From the NCBI GenBank assembly GCA_963855995.1, contig OY979717.1:19939906-20003905 (forward strand): 64,000 nt of DNA. The letters are read 5' to 3'. Position numbers and translations under genes: made by a program. Numbering within the stretch: the stretch's first letter is position 1; each line of letters starts with the position of its first letter. This stretch comes from Muricea muricata. Its lineage: Eukaryota > Cnidaria > Anthozoa > Malacalcyonacea > Plexauridae. The notes beneath the pieces are model-generated. The model made no database searches. It was not told the DNA's origin and saw nothing but the letters and a program-made list of their open reading frames with translations. This document shows, in pieces, positions 1 through 11,976 of this stretch.

Positions 1-16
1 AACAATTTTCACTTAC

Positions 17-131
17 TCTTGTACATTTTCTGCTGTAAAATTGGATGGAATCCACGGCATCCGTTTTAATTTTCCTCCATTACAATTCACGGAATGATTT
101 CGACAAACGCATGCTTTGCAAAGCTGCTCGC
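17..131 (-). CDS. LRR N-terminal cap (LRRNT) exon, exon 12 of the SRCR-LRR gene
   Basis: This 115-nt minus-strand exon continues the SRCR gene. A good acceptor (pyrimidine-rich, ...gcgttccag) opens it in phase 1, matching the phase-1 end of the exon at 1429-1755, and a gtaagt donor closes it in phase 2. It encodes about 38 residues with cysteines spaced C-x2-C-x-C-x6-C, then a stretch of the form GGKLKRMPWIPSNFTAENV. That is the pattern of the LRRNT cap: a Cys cluster, a short strand, then L..(I/M)P...P.N. In this family the cap precedes leucine-rich repeats, and LRR exons commonly end in phase 2, so repeats are expected to the left of the window. The exon was too short and lacked an early ATG, so it had to be read directly. 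Alternative acceptors a few codons upstream (at 141-170) exist but do not keep phase. Confidence 0.7.
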
Positions 132-1428
132 CTGGAACGCAATAGAGATAATGGCACTTAAAAAGTGGCTATCGGCAATACTTGGACGTACTCGTGTGCC
201 GGATGTGTCAAAAAGATCGGAACACAGTTGCAAAATTTCGGGGGTGTTCTCGCGCAAGACTTTTAAATTATTTTGAGGCTTGAACTTTCAACTCTGACAT
301 TCAATTTTGTATGAGCGGTTTTTACATGAAAGTTTGATTAACGTTTACAAAATAAAATTTGAAACAATTCCAAAATAAACTAGTGTTAGATCTAAATGCA
401 CATAAAGACGAAGAAGAGGCATTTATTGAGCACGTGCGCGGAAGCGGCTGCAATATACATACGCATGAAGACGAAGAAACGGCATTTATTGGGCACGGGC
501 CCAAAAGCAGCAAGACGGTGTCCAGTCAAAACGTCCCCATGTCAAAACGTCCCCACTTAATTGTCGAGACATGCAAAGTCAGAGATAAACGAACCATACT
601 GCACAGTTCGGAAAGAGGACGAAACTTGGTTGTATTATTAGCCATCTATGATTATGGAAAATTAAAGTACAAGAATTGGATAAACGAAAAAAAAAAAAAG
701 AGATGTCAAAATATGCCTGAAATCGTGTTTTTTAGGGGGGAGGTGAGTGAAATACAATGCCTTACATTTCAACGAAACAATGCCAATCCTTATGAAATGT
801 ACAAAAATTGTATTCTATTAAACATAGTTTTTCATACTATAATAGTTTTTTAGGAAATATGAAAATGTAATTCCTGTCAGCAATTGTAATGATTTTATGC
901 ATAATTAGATGCTGACCTAGGTTGTTTTTTACCGAATTCATTTATATAATTCAACTTTTTCTGTTGTCAATCATGTAATAAATCTGCGAATTCTAATAGC
1001 TCTATGTTTTGGTAAAGCCAGCATACCAGAAATTAACTTCCAGAGTCACTGCAACCGTGAACTCTTGAACGGTACTTTCTACTTTCTCCTAATTCCTGCT
1101 ATTTTTGACAGACGGCATCACAAATCGCGTTATCAATTTCAAAATTATAATGTTATGATTGCTAGTCGAACGCAAAAACACAAAATTTCGGTGCACTCCA
1201 TTCATCGTACTTCTTACCAACGACCAATTTTGCTTAGAATTTTCGCGTCAGTTTTTATTAGAGCTTTCTGGCCAAAATATACTTTAATATCAATTTTAAC
1301 AAGACCTCGCGCAATGTTACGCTTAACTTAGTTCGACTAGCTCGTGGATAATCTGCCAAGCCATGTCCAGTAGGTAATTTCTAATTAATACTGCTATGTA
1401 TATTTAAGATTAACACACGATTACTTAC
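132..1428 (-). other. Intron between LRRNT exon and last SRCR exon
   Basis: No supported exon. It holds a roughly 69-bp imperfect direct duplication (about 397-510, units beginning cataaagacgaagaa / catgaagacgaagaa) and a 16-bp repeat (tcaaaacgtcccca, 525-555). A 164-codon plus-strand frame at 359-853 spans the duplication but shows no domain and ends in low-complexity sequence. Confidence 0.5.
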
Positions 1429-1755
1429 CGTCGGCAGTGCAATGGACACCAACAGCTTTTGCTTGATATCCAACTTTGGCTTTTTGCTCTTTCTGGAAGC
1501 AATCAGCTAATTCTCCTTCTTTGCCATTGCAATTAAAATCTATATGCAAGGCTGCTGCATTTATGTTTTCTAGTTTCCCTGTATAGTTCTCGGATGCGCT
1601 GCCATAGCCCAGGGAACGACATACAATGTTAGCATCGGCCTTACTCCAGTTAGCATCAATTAGTTTCCACCATTTTTCCTCACGATAAATTTCAACAAAT
1701 CCATAGTGGTCACTGTTGTTCCGAAAACCAGTATCATTATTTACCAACCGAACAG
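1429..1755 (-). CDS. SRCR domain 9 exon (exon 11)
   Basis: A 327-nt exon, phase 1 at both ends, with acceptor ...tctag and donor gtaagtaa. The translation opens with VRLVNN and carries the core SRCR motifs: a VEIY strand, W...A..VCRSLGYG, and NCNG....L.DC, ending GVHC. Four cysteines remain (family positions C3, C5, C6, C8). The group A pair C2-C7 is absent: where WGTVC is usual it reads WWKLI, and the expected C7 near the C-terminus is missing. SRCR domains are extracellular ligand-binding modules of about 100 residues; this one is about 108. It is the last SRCR before the LRRNT exon. Confidence 0.92.
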
Positions 1756-3970
1756 CTAGACATGTAAAAAAACAGATTATATGTTTTGCACACCTAATAA
1801 TTTATCCTATTAATTTATTAAGAAATAGAGAATAGCACTACGACCTAGTTTGTACAACCTAAGGACAACTCAATAGACAGTTTGGTAACCGAAATAGGCA
1901 TCGTCGAAAAAAGCTTGATCATCAACAATAGAATTAAAATTAACCATATAACAAAAACGGATGCATAAATGCTTGATGAGCATTTTATAATCAGTGGAAA
2001 AAACTTGTAGAGACACTTATTGTAACAACAATAAAAATAGACGTGTCTTCTTCTCAAATGACTAAATATTCACAATTTTCATTTTAACCTGCCCCCTGTC
2101 CAATGTTGACATAATTCGAAAATAGCATGTCTGAAACATATGTATCATTTCTAAGAAAGCGACAATTAACTTTCTAGGATTTCAGAATGTATCAGGACAG
2201 TGTTATAATACCTGCATGTTAAATCGTAAGTCCCTAAGAAGGAATAGGTACAGAGTATATAAGACAGCTTAATATATTATACCCATCAGAATATAGGGTA
2301 CAATTACATTTATATTATATTTTATGCACGCACGTCGTGAACGTTAAATTCAGTAGGAAAATGTGCATCATAAGAAAAAGTTTTCATAAATCATCCATTT
2401 TCTTATGAATTCTGTCTTTTTTATGACGTCACTTGTTAACCCAAAAAGAAAGCTGAAAAGATTCTTCTATTATGTTCGTAACCACTATGTTTACATAAAT
2501 GTGCAGAACCGCGCATGAGTTACTCGGAATATACGTTGCATTTCCAGATGTCTTGTATGAATTTTAGGTTTATAAGTATTTATAAAAGCTCCAAAGGACT
2601 TAATTTTATGTGTACAAACCCTTGCGTTTTACGTAATCCGAAGAAGTCAGCTGAGCTGCTAAAATTTATACAATAGGCTAATTTCAATTTCAGGCACACC
2701 CTGTTGACGGCTAAGGGGAGTGGTTGATGTCAAGTGTTTCATATCAAAATTCATCTGCATTTCTCTGACATCACTGAAGAAAAAATTAATTGAGATCAGA
2801 AACAAAAAAAAATCATGGCCAGAAATTTCGATCTATATTTATACAATGCAAATTTTTGCCTGCTTAATTGGTACCGTTCTTAGTGCTTCGTGGATAAAAT
2901 GAGAAATATTTGTGAGTATATGAAAAATAAAAGTATGGATATCCGAACTGTTTTTACAGATTTTCGTGTCAAATTTTTGTCCGTGTTGTGATTAAGTTTC
3001 TTTTCCAAATCAAAAGTTTTAGCTAGGATGAAACAACCTTGTTTTATCTAATTTATATCCTTTTAGCAAACGAATTTCAGCTCAAGAACTAGTACTTTTT
3101 GCATTAGATTTTACCAAATTTTCTCTCAGTCAAAACCCCTTCCAATCTTGATAAACAAAAGTCGTTCCTTTCTTTTTGTCAGTCACATGGACACATGCAT
3201 TTTAATATTACAAAATTAATTTCTTGAATAATACATGAAACTGGGACGGCACTTTTGACCAATTTCGGTGTGCATTTGAATTACGTAAACGGGAAAGAGT
3301 TTTTTGTTTGACCAAAATGCGTTATTGAAGTGCAACAACATAACGACATACATAATGTTCTTGTTTTTAGTTCACACAAATACAATGTAAAAAAAAAGTA
3401 TTGCTGCTTTGTTGAACGTGGTTTATTTTTAAAATTTTAAAAAGGGCCAGCAGATTAATGTACTGGTAGATGTGTATGCACGACCGTAATCTCTGGCTAT
3501 GTCGTTGATTATCATGGCAATACGACTAGAAAGACATCTCCCATAAATACATAAGTGAAAAACAAAAAATAAAAATAAAAGTGAAAACGTTTTGGCCATA
3601 CATTGGGCCTTTATCAAATTCCATATAAATTTTATAGACAAAAGAAACTTGTTATAAAATAACAAGGGCGTAACCTGACGTTGTCAGCCCCCTATAGGTA
3701 GCTTAAATCATTCGCCAGGATTTGATAAGCGATGGAAGACGAGGAAAATGAAGACTGGTACTCACTACTTAATAATGGAAACCCTTACGGAAAGTTAACA
3801 AATAATGTCACAGATGGAGCCAAAATTGCATACATGAAATAGCGAAATTAGCCCAGTTGTACAACAGCTAAAACACATCCGGAAATCAACGAAATATATA
3901 CGCCTTTAATTTAGAAACAGAACCATCCTGGTTACAGTTTAATTTGAAATAAAACTTGCGGCTATTAAAT
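1756..3970. other. Intron sequence without recognised genes
   Basis: AT-rich intron of the SRCR gene, roughly 2.2 kb. Frames at 1845-2057, 2720-2902 and 3429-3665 are short, low-complexity and without domain signal. Nothing else was recognised here. Confidence 0.5.
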
Positions 3971-4326
3971 AATGGGCCATTCCCCAATTAGACAAACGTT
4001 TAAATTCGAAAAAAAATTAGCACAGTTAGAAAGAGCTTCCTAAATTTAATGAAATTGTAACGTTTGGTTGTAAAATATTGAAAAATGTCGAAAGTATAGT
4101 ATACTTTTGTATTACGCGGGAAAAAGTGTTACCACATTTCCACATAGTGGTAACGCTTTTCCGTTAGTAATACAAAAGTAAACAATCTTTACATGAGTAT
4201 ATTTTCCGCATTTTAGAATGTTTTGCAACCAAACTTGACAACTGTACGAAGTTTAGATTGCTCTTTCCAGCTGTGCTAATTGATTTTTCAAATTCTAAAG
4301 TTTGACGAATAAGGGAATGGTCCATT
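3971..4326. repeat. Palindromic MITE-like element, about 356 bp
   Basis: The left end (aatgggccattcccc..., then tagcacagttagaaagagc) is matched in inverted orientation by the right end (gctctttccagctgtgcta ... gggaatggtccatt). The centre is a strong hairpin: a stem around 4096-4178 pairs tacttttgtatta and gtgttaccac with gtggtaac and taatacaaaagta. No coding content. It lies about 75 bp from an SRCR exon. It resembles a non-autonomous foldback transposon; superfamily not assigned. Confidence 0.75.
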
Positions 4327-4400
4327 GGTGGGGTGAGGCAAAATATGTTCCCAAGCTCTGGCCACACCATATCAAGAACTTGTAAATGATTTCAACTAAC

Positions 4401-4682
4401 CTTTTTCACAAGTTAGACCAGAAAATCTCCTTACTCCTCCAGAATACTCTTGGTATTGCGGTATTTTAGTTCCATCCCAACTCGTTATTTTAGCTCCCAG
4501 TTGTTTTTGCTTTGCAATGTAGGTCCAGGCTCTTGTTAATCCTGGATATCCTAAGATCTTGCATACTTTTTTCTGATATTTTATATCGAAATGATGTTCA
4601 TATAACCCAAACCATTTGTTGTTAGATAAGCCTTCCACTTTTCCCGAATAACGCTTCCAGCCGGTATTAGTCAGGCGAAATC
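4401..4682 (-). CDS. SRCR domain 8 exon (exon 10), highly divergent
   Basis: A 282-nt phase 1-1 exon: acceptor ...cttcag at the right, donor gttagt at the left. The protein begins FRLTNTGW, then GKVEGL, and has KVCKILGYPG, the hallmark (V)C..LG(Y) of SRCR. It ends LTCEK. Only two cysteines remain, equivalent to C3 and C8; both C2-C7 and C5-C6 pairs are gone. Length (94 codons) is near normal, so this looks like relaxed or re-purposed structure rather than truncation. Reading phase joins cleanly to exon 9 (R) and exon 11 (A). Confidence 0.82.
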
Positions 4683-5611
4683 CTGAAGCAAAAGGAACAA
4701 AGTTTATTGTTAAACACTGACACGGCTGCTTGTTTAGAACTCTAGACGGTCGCTAGCATCATTGATCTCGTTCCCTGACTGCTCTGGTCTCAATTAGATG
4801 AAGTTTTAGTATAAATGCAAATTGTTTTGACGGTTTTATTCACCAAACTGGTAGTTAGCTCAGTCGTCTAGGCGTGCAATTCTGTAGTACAAAAAGCAGA
4901 GCAATTCAATTTGGCAAACTGAAACACATGTTCATAGGCACAAGTCAAATATGCTGTGTTTCCATTTGGACGTCATTAAATGTCGATGGATGACATCAAA
5001 ATGCCCAATGGACTTTTTTCGTTTGTTCGATGGACTGTCGGGTGCTGGAAAGGTCATTTATCCGAAAATAAAACAATTTAACTTGAGTCGTGGCATGCTG
5101 AATTGGCTGTACACTCTTTGACATTTCTGTCCAGATAAAAGATAATGGGTTATGGGCATTTGAAATACAAGAATGCTATAGTTCTTACACTTATTTTATT
5201 GGCATCTATGATATTAAATATCACAGTTAAACATATGAATACTTCGTTCTTTATAAGATAATGCCTCACACTTCTAGGCGTGCGATGAATCAAATTATAT
5301 TTACTTAAAAAACATACACAAGAATGTTTATGGTCATTTATAATATTAGACATCACAATTTATTAACGTAAACTGTGTCCAAAAAATATTGTAAACATAA
5401 TAATACTTCATTTTCAGAAAATAATGCCCCCAGCACACTTAGACGTGCGATGAGTCAAATTACATTAATCCCCGAGCCAACGGCGCGAAGCGCCGTGCGA
5501 GGGTACTAATTCCGCACGGCTATTTACACCCGGGAAAAGGAAAGCATAGCGAAGTCTGAAGTTCATCAAATATCGCGGGCGCGTGGTTCAAGGGTGGCGG
5601 TGAGTGGGTGG

Positions 5612-7236
5612 CATAGACATAGTAGGTCTAGATTGCTGACTCTCCATCGGAGGCGTGACCTGTATGATAAATCCAAGATGGCGCGGGAACCGGGCAAAAA
5701 ACTATAAGACTCTACAGGGAAACCCATGTTTTTTGCGATTTAAAACGTCTCGTTGCTTGGAATCGCTTCGAATCAACATTTTTTGGAAACAACTAATTAT
5801 TGCGGAAGTTTTGAGCACTATTTGTGTAATTTCTGCTGAATTCCTCGTGAAAATCTCGCTCGTGAAATGTGTTGTAAATTGGTCACTTGGTCAGTTCGAG
5901 ACATTTGTTGTCCAAAATATGTATTTTTGACCGGCTTTGGCCTCTTGGGTGTTATTATGACCTACAGCTATCCTAAATTAAACATTTACAAAACGATGGA
6001 GCAAGATCTTCGCGTACAAATCGATTATTCGCTTGATTTGTGTGGTGTGTGATACCTGATACGTTAGTAATATTTACTACATAGATACGACTTCAAGCCA
6101 ACGTACTGTTTTCGAACTTCAAAGACGGATAGGTTATCAAGTAAATATTGTCTGAATTATGTAATATGCATTACCAAAATATAATCGAAAACTGGTGCTA
6201 CAGCTGCTAGTTTCGTTGGTGTGAATCGTGTGTGAAATGTGGGTAGAATTAACTGAACAATCCACAGTTTAATTTGAATTTAAACTATATGTTTACTTTA
6301 AAATTAACATAATGGTAAACTTTGGCATACTTTTGCATACACTGTACATAGAATGCGACATGCACCTGCTTGCTAGCTTGTGCAATATTGGAGCAAAGTC
6401 TGCAAACATGCGAGTATGGTAAAGCAATATTCTAATGCCCATTTGCTATATTCCAATGAACAATTAGTCGTGATTATAAAATCATTAATAATTCATAAAG
6501 AAATCTGCACAAATCATCAGAAAATGGTGAAAAGGATCTCTGGTGAAAAGGATCTTTTATGCGCAAACTAAAACTTTTCAGTCTGGGTAGTTTGCACGCA
6601 CTCAACACAAATTTAACCTAATTAAGCCTAATTAAGGGTAAAAGACATTGTATGAAGTGAACACAAATACCGCTAGAATAATTTTCAAATTGGCAACGTC
6701 AAAAATGTATCATCTTGCTCCATAGATTCACCGACACACTGTGCACTGCATTACAGTATACATGATTTATTGTAAATGAAAATCACACACCACACAAATC
6801 AAGCGAATAATCGATTTGCACGCGAACGTTTTGCTCCATCGTTTTGTAAATGTTTGATTTAGGATAGCTGTAGGTCATAATAACACCCAAGAGGCCAAAG
6901 CCGGTCAAAAATACATATTTTGGACAACAAATGTCTCGAACTGACCAAGTGACCAATTCACAACACATTTCACGAGCGAGATTTTCACGAGGAATTCAAC
7001 AGAAATTATACAAATTGTGCTCAAAACTTCCGCAATAATTAGCTGTTTCCAAAACATGTTGATTCGAAGCGATTCCAAGCAACGAGACGTTTTAAATCGC
7101 GAAAAACATGGATTTCCCTGTAGAGTCTTATAGTTTTTTGCCCGGTTCCCGCGCCATCTTGGATTTATCATACAGGTCACGCCTACGCAATAGTAATTAT
7201 ACTATGAGTCAGCAATCTAGACCTACTATATCTATG
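5612..7236. mobile_element. 1.6-kb foldback DNA element with 8-bp target duplication
   Basis: Two near-identical arms of about 440 bp (5612-6060 and 6780-7236) lie in inverted orientation around a unique centre of about 700 bp. Terminal sequence is catagacatagtagg at the left and its near-complement at the right. The element is flanked by a perfect 8-bp direct repeat, gtgggtgg, at 5604-5611 and 7237-7244, the expected footprint of a transposase making 8-bp staggered cuts (as in hAT, P or Merlin). Each arm contains overlapping frames of 60-91 codons that are almost the same in both arms; this follows from the palindrome and is not evidence of a gene. No transposase seen, so it is presumably non-autonomous. 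Confidence 0.88.
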
Positions 7237-7244
7237 GTGGGTGG

Positions 7245-8097
7245 TCATCACTGATCTCAAAAATATGGCGGACTATATTGCACTACGATATTTCGTATTT
7301 TTGCAAAAAGATTTGGCAACATTCACAACCAACGAAGGGTGGTCATTTCTGATCTCAGGAATATGGCGGACGATCAGGAGTAGCAAACACTTAAGGCATC
7401 CAAAAAGGCGAGAAATAAGACGAAAACGACTGTCACAAGACTCTTGAAGAGAGATTAATTCGGGGAAAATACAGAGAAGCGCCAAGAATTGACTATGGCG
7501 TGAGACGCAAGGCAAGTTTCTTGATAATGCGTATTTGTACTTGTGTTTTAATGCTTTATAAAGGCCGGCGTAGCCGTACTCATCCAGTCTATTAACTGTT
7601 TAAATTCCAGAGTAAGTTTATGTTTTGTAAATGCAAGACTGTCTTCTTATTACTAATGTCATTAATAAGTCGTATTTTATACCAAATTTAAGCTTACATT
7701 AGGCGTAATAACATACTGATGACAAATGTTGTGCCATTTAAAAAAATTGTCAATAAAACAAGGATTAATAACTGATATTTTGTCATTTTGAAAAAATATA
7801 CAGAAAGAACAACAATTGCCGTGTTGCTATGACAACAACCTATACTAATACTTCATGTAATTCCGAAAATATAGTTGCATGCTCTTAGTTAGTGGCGAGG
7901 GGTTGCTGCATGCATGTATTTCTAGTAAATAAAGGCAAGATTGTCTCGTTCTTTGAAAACATAGTCCTGTTATTAATGAATATAGTGCTTCAATTACGGG
8001 GGGTTGGGTTATACTGTTGTTGCAAAGCATGTGAATTGATTTAAAATGCAATAAACGTTATATCAGCGCACTATGTTTACCCATACACTGTAAATTT
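7245..8097. other. Intron sequence with a short direct repeat
   Basis: No gene recognised. Two copies of a roughly 30-bp motif (gtggtcat..ctgatctca.gaatatggcgga) sit at 7241-7271 and 7338-7371, the first abutting the right target duplication of the foldback element. Confidence 0.4.
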
Positions 8098-8600
8098 AAT
8101 AGAGCTGAAACGACCCCAAATTTCGTTTTGGCCCCCTGAGGGCTAAAGCTGTTTTGGCCCTACCCAAAAGCTGTTTTGGCCCTACCCAAAAGCCGTTCTG
8201 GCTTTCAAAGTCTGAAACGACATCCACAAGCCCATTTAGCTCTACAGATTAGCCAATTTGGCCCTGCCACTTGCCAAGATGACTCTGTCATTTTCCAATT
8301 TAGCCCCTCGCATTAAATCGGCCCCATGGAGCAATATAGCCCTCAGATCTAGACCTATTTCGGCTCCTTTAAAACGACCCAGATGGTGTACGTATCAGCC
8401 CTATATAATTGTCATTTTGGCCCATTCGAGTGATTCGACGTGCCACTTGCCATAACGACACTGTTATTTTCCAATTCAGCCCCTCGCATTTAAATTGGCC
8501 CTATAGAGCAAAATAGCCCTCAGATTAAAGCGAACATAAGCGACTCTCAGCGTATCTTTTAAGTGTATTAGCCCTATAAATTATCATTCTAGCATTCGTT
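8098..8600. repeat. Degenerate tandem repeats rich in ggccc motifs
   Basis: A short unit, about 22 bp (ttttggccctacccaaaag), repeats at 8150-8200. A longer unit with period about 176 bp (for example gccacttgcca at 8266 and 8442, followed by cccctcgcatt and atagccctcag in both) gives at least two copies with a partial third. Non-coding. Confidence 0.7.
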
Positions 8601-8639
8601 TGCAAATTGATCGACTCGATCTCCGTGTTAAATCGAGCG

Positions 8640-9190
8640 TGAACTCAGTGACCTAATACTTTATATAATAAATCGACTTATAAACACATTGTATATCAAA
8701 CGTTTATTCACTTACAGATATTTTGACGCAAAGCGCGATACTGACATCGCGTGATATAGCATTGACATGTAATGCGCATTTATAGAATGTGACTCCAAGG
8801 CAGCCCCATATTTGTAAACAATAGTCAAAGTGTGGCTGGATCAGAGTTTCATAAACCATAACAAGAGTTTTCAGGTCTGCAAACTCACGTAAACGTCAGA
8901 GGACATGAAAACCCTTGTTTACTTTCTTAGTTATAAGATCTACATGAGAATGCCAGGTCTTAGTTATAAGATCTACGTGAGAATGCCAGGTCAGGGTCTC
9001 ATCGATAATCATACCCAGTGATTTAGAGGTGCTGACTTGCTTAATAGGCGTATATTATTAGTAAACGCTTCATTCACGATGAGCACATTCTTTCGCCCTA
9101 CCCAGTACTACATTTTTTTAATGCGTCCCTCATCTAATCTTCCGTTCAACGACCGGAAAACTTTTATGGACAAATCTCTCAACATGATGG
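8640..9190 (-). pseudogene. LINE reverse-transcriptase C-terminal remnant
   Basis: On the minus strand, a frame around 9045-8700 reads SKSLGMIIDETLTW, then VNKGF, LRE, and LIQPHFDYC, the conserved region after the RT palm in CR1/jockey-type non-LTR retrotransposons. One in-frame stop and a 33-bp tandem duplication (8926-8958 and 8959-8991) break it. It is oriented like the host gene, unlike the four LINEs at the right of the window. A 5'- and 3'-truncated fossil. Confidence 0.72.
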
Positions 9191-9663
9191 TGTTTCCGCT
9201 GTGCATGCAGTAATCAATTTTATACTGTTCAGCATTTTATTAATACCAGCCGGGTACTGCTTGGAATTCATTTTTGATTACAAGTATCCGAAAATCATGC
9301 AATGTGCGCAGCTTCACAGGTTTTGTTTAATTAATCTACACTATTTTCTTCTGCACATTCCAATGTCCAATTGTCCACTGGACGATCTGACATATTCGAT
9401 ATCCCGTAAAGAACTCTGTAGCCTCCTACCTACATGAGGTCTTATAATTGGGGCTGCCCACGTACATTTGCAGCCTTGCACAGAAACAAGCCTGCATGAT
9501 AATACACTGTGCACATAGGTATTGGACATTAATCGGGCTTCACAAGGGTTCAAATCTCGGCTGCGAACGTCGAACTTATACCATTTATTTAGGGTTAGGG
9601 TTAGCGTTCCACGCATTGGAACACATTGAACATTCAAACAAAATGGTTTGCTAAAAACATTAA

Positions 9664-10105
9664 TTAACGGTGGCGGATCCAGGGTAAGTCAAAATAAATT
9701 ATAGCAGCTCAATTTTAAATTCAAAATAACTTTATAACAATGTCATAGGTTATAGATTTCAAAAGAATAAAATCTAGCCAATGAATTTGCTTTGAAGGTA
9801 TTTTAAAATGTAAATATATCCTAGAATGAGCTGTCGTAATTTTGACCTAAGGCCGGTTTCCACTCAGGAAAATAGTCCTCGGATCGGACCGGATCGGAAC
9901 AAAATTTAACCTGCTCATGTGCCTTTAAAGCCAATTTTCTGTCGGTTTGAGGTAAGCTGTTCACACGTATAAAATTGCTTCAAAGTGGGCAAAGAATTGG
10001 CACCAAAGGCGCAAGTGCAGGTTAAATTTTGTTCTGATCCGGTCCGGTCCGAGGATTATTTTCCTGAGTGGAAACCGGCCTTTACGCTAGATCCGCCACT
10101 GTTAA
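9664..10105. mobile_element. TTAA-flanked MITE containing a second MITE
   Basis: A 15-bp terminal inverted repeat (cggtggcggatccag at 9668-9682; its complement at 10087-10101, 13 of 15 matching) is bounded on both sides by TTAA (9664-9667 and 10102-10105). TTAA target duplication with short TIRs is typical of piggyBac-like elements. No transposase. The right half is occupied by the inserted palindrome described separately. Confidence 0.72.
9849..10082. repeat. Nested 234-bp palindromic MITE
   Basis: Inverted arms of about 65 bp begin aaggccggtttccactcagg and run through the CG-rich tcggatcggaccggatcgg to ttaacctgc; the right arm ends in the complement. It sits just inside the right TIR of the TTAA-flanked element, so it inserted later. 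Non-coding. Confidence 0.82.
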
Positions 10106-10784
10106 TTAAGGCTATCTGTTGTACTATATATATATGGAACACTTAGTTATAGAAAAGATATAGCCATAAGGACCGTACCTACAACATTAATAGGTGATGC
10201 GGGGGGGGGGGGTATATATTCATATAGTCATGTTCTGCATGACGAGGTTTTTCAAATTAAATTCAAATTGATCAATTTGAATTTGATTTGATTTGATTTG
10301 AAACAAACTTCGTCGGGAAGAACATAAATATATGAATATACACCTCCCCAAAGTTTCGTTACTTTTGTACTATTACGTTCACGATTTTTAAGTTTTTCGT
10401 TGAGCAAGACATCCTACGTTTCCCGTCGAAATCTATGCTAGCTGCCAACATTAATAATCAGTTACCCTTTCTGATTGGCTTTGATAAACATTAAACATTG
10501 ATGCAGGAACGCTAAGTATATTGACTGGAACAAAACTCGTCCCATAAACTCGTAAACAGGTTTTATTTGACCTGCGCCTCTTTTCCTCAAAGTTAATAAG
10601 CATTAGAATTAAATCAATGGTAAAATAATCATGTACCAAACGTGACTGGTCCCGAGTCGATTAATCAAATTTGGTTTGAACCTGATTGAAAAATAGTTAA
10701 ATAAGAAAGATGTTTAGTGTGGAACACCACATTAATTCTTGGCAGTAATTGCGTTGACGTAGGAAGTGATTATAATTTACGTAC
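10106..10784. other. Intron sequence, no gene recognised
   Basis: Contains a G12 run at 10200-10211 and a short tandem of tttgatttga-like units at 10265-10300. Nothing coding was recognised. Confidence 0.4.
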
Positions 10785-11036
10785 TTTTATAGTAGCACCG
10801 TATACGTAGATAGCTTCCATCTTGGCACGAATTTTCATCTTCTGTGGTAACACTCTCACGATTAACCTGCCCTTCCATGCGAATGTTAGTTCCATCTGCG
10901 TAACCCATTCTTTGACAATAATCTGTGGTACTCTTGGATGTACTATGTAGATTGTAGCAAACTGGCGACCATTTGCCGTTGGAATATTGTTCGACTCTTC
11001 CTTCAGTGGTTGTTTGACCATTGGTAAGACGAAGTT
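10785..11036 (-). CDS. SRCR domain 7 exon (exon 9), short form
   Basis: The open frame that fits is LRLTNG, EGRVEQYSNGKWSPVC, DYCQRMGYADG and ending CQDGSYLRIRC, a clear SRCR signature. Acceptor ...tttcag at 11037-11038; donor a|gtacgt at 10784-10783, keeping phase 1-1 (252 nt, 84 codons). Cysteines C2, C3, C7 and C8 are present with normal spacing; the loop bearing C5 and C6 is deleted, which accounts for the short length. A longer frame in another register over the same bases (10770-11075) is a shadow of this exon. Confidence 0.85.
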
Positions 11037-11976
11037 CTGAAAAATAATATAGTGGAAAACAAAATCGTTTTGCATTACATCCTTTTTACGCCGTAAATTA
11101 TCACCGTTATTTAATCACTCTTTAAGTATTTAATTCGTTTTCCCTGGGGCTACAGAATGTAATTTAACGTGAGTGCGGGGGTAAGCTGAAAGGTCGAAGG
11201 TGCCAGCCATATAGAAGAGACTGGGGAGGCAGATTGCTCAGGAATGCAATTTTCTGCGATTGCGGCATAATATATGTTTTAGCTACATTTTTATGGTAAC
11301 TTTGCAGGATTTGCTCACCCTATTCCTATGTATGGTACGTGCATGCAGAAGCGCTGTAAGAATCTTAGTCTGTGCAAAAAGTGGGCGTGTCAGAGAAGTG
11401 TTCCTTGGTCCCTGTTTCTTTATTCCTGAGTTTAGCAAAGTATAGCATGGTGGGATTAACTTTGACTAATTTATTAAATATACAGGTATTTTAGTCGAGG
11501 ATAGTGCACGGTCGAATTCTTTTCTCGCTTGTTTGTAGACTGAGCCGTGGTACGGGCCTGTTCCGACCAAAAAGGCTCAGTCCATAAGGTGTTTATTGTA
11601 CCGTATAATGGGTAAAAAAACTTGTTTAAAAAAGTTCAACATTTTCAATAATGAACATTGAAGAAGGCCGCTAAAGCATTGTTATGAAGGGAAAAAACAA
11701 AATACTTTTAATGCTTAAAGAAATTCCTCCTAACTCTCAGATATTTTATGCTTCAATCAGCTTGAAAATGTTTTTTTCAAAAAAAATAGTCAGAAATTTA
11801 AAACTCCAAGCTTCCCTCTCAAACATGCGCGACCCATACTGTAGGTTTCTGACCACTGAAGAACCAATCAAACTGTTCGAATTTGATGGGTGGACCGCTC
11901 AGAAACACTTGACATATAATGATAAGGATTATGTAAATTTACGTAATATATTCTCCAAGGCCACTAATGAATTTAC
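11037..11976. other. Intron sequence, no gene recognised
   Basis: Short frames at 11260-11445 and 11684-12010 (plus strand) have no domain signal; the latter partly overlaps the next SRCR exon in antisense. No clear repeat structure beyond a small inverted repeat (actgagcc ... ggctcagt, 11538-11582). Confidence 0.4.

Noticed and set aside
359..853. 164-codon plus-strand ORF
   Set aside because: Spans a 69-bp DNA duplication and a poly-A tract, has no domain and sits in an intron on the opposite strand.
4845..4890. tRNA gene or SINE head (tagttagctcagtcgtctagg)
   Set aside because: An A-box-like string is present but no B box or cloverleaf was found.
5655..7180. Mirror-image 91- and 61-codon ORFs in both arms of the foldback element
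   Set aside because: Identity of the peptides follows from the inverted repeat; codon pattern and length do not support genes.
9584..9608. Telomere repeat tttagggttaggg
   Set aside because: Only two units; no array, so chance or a short interstitial tract.
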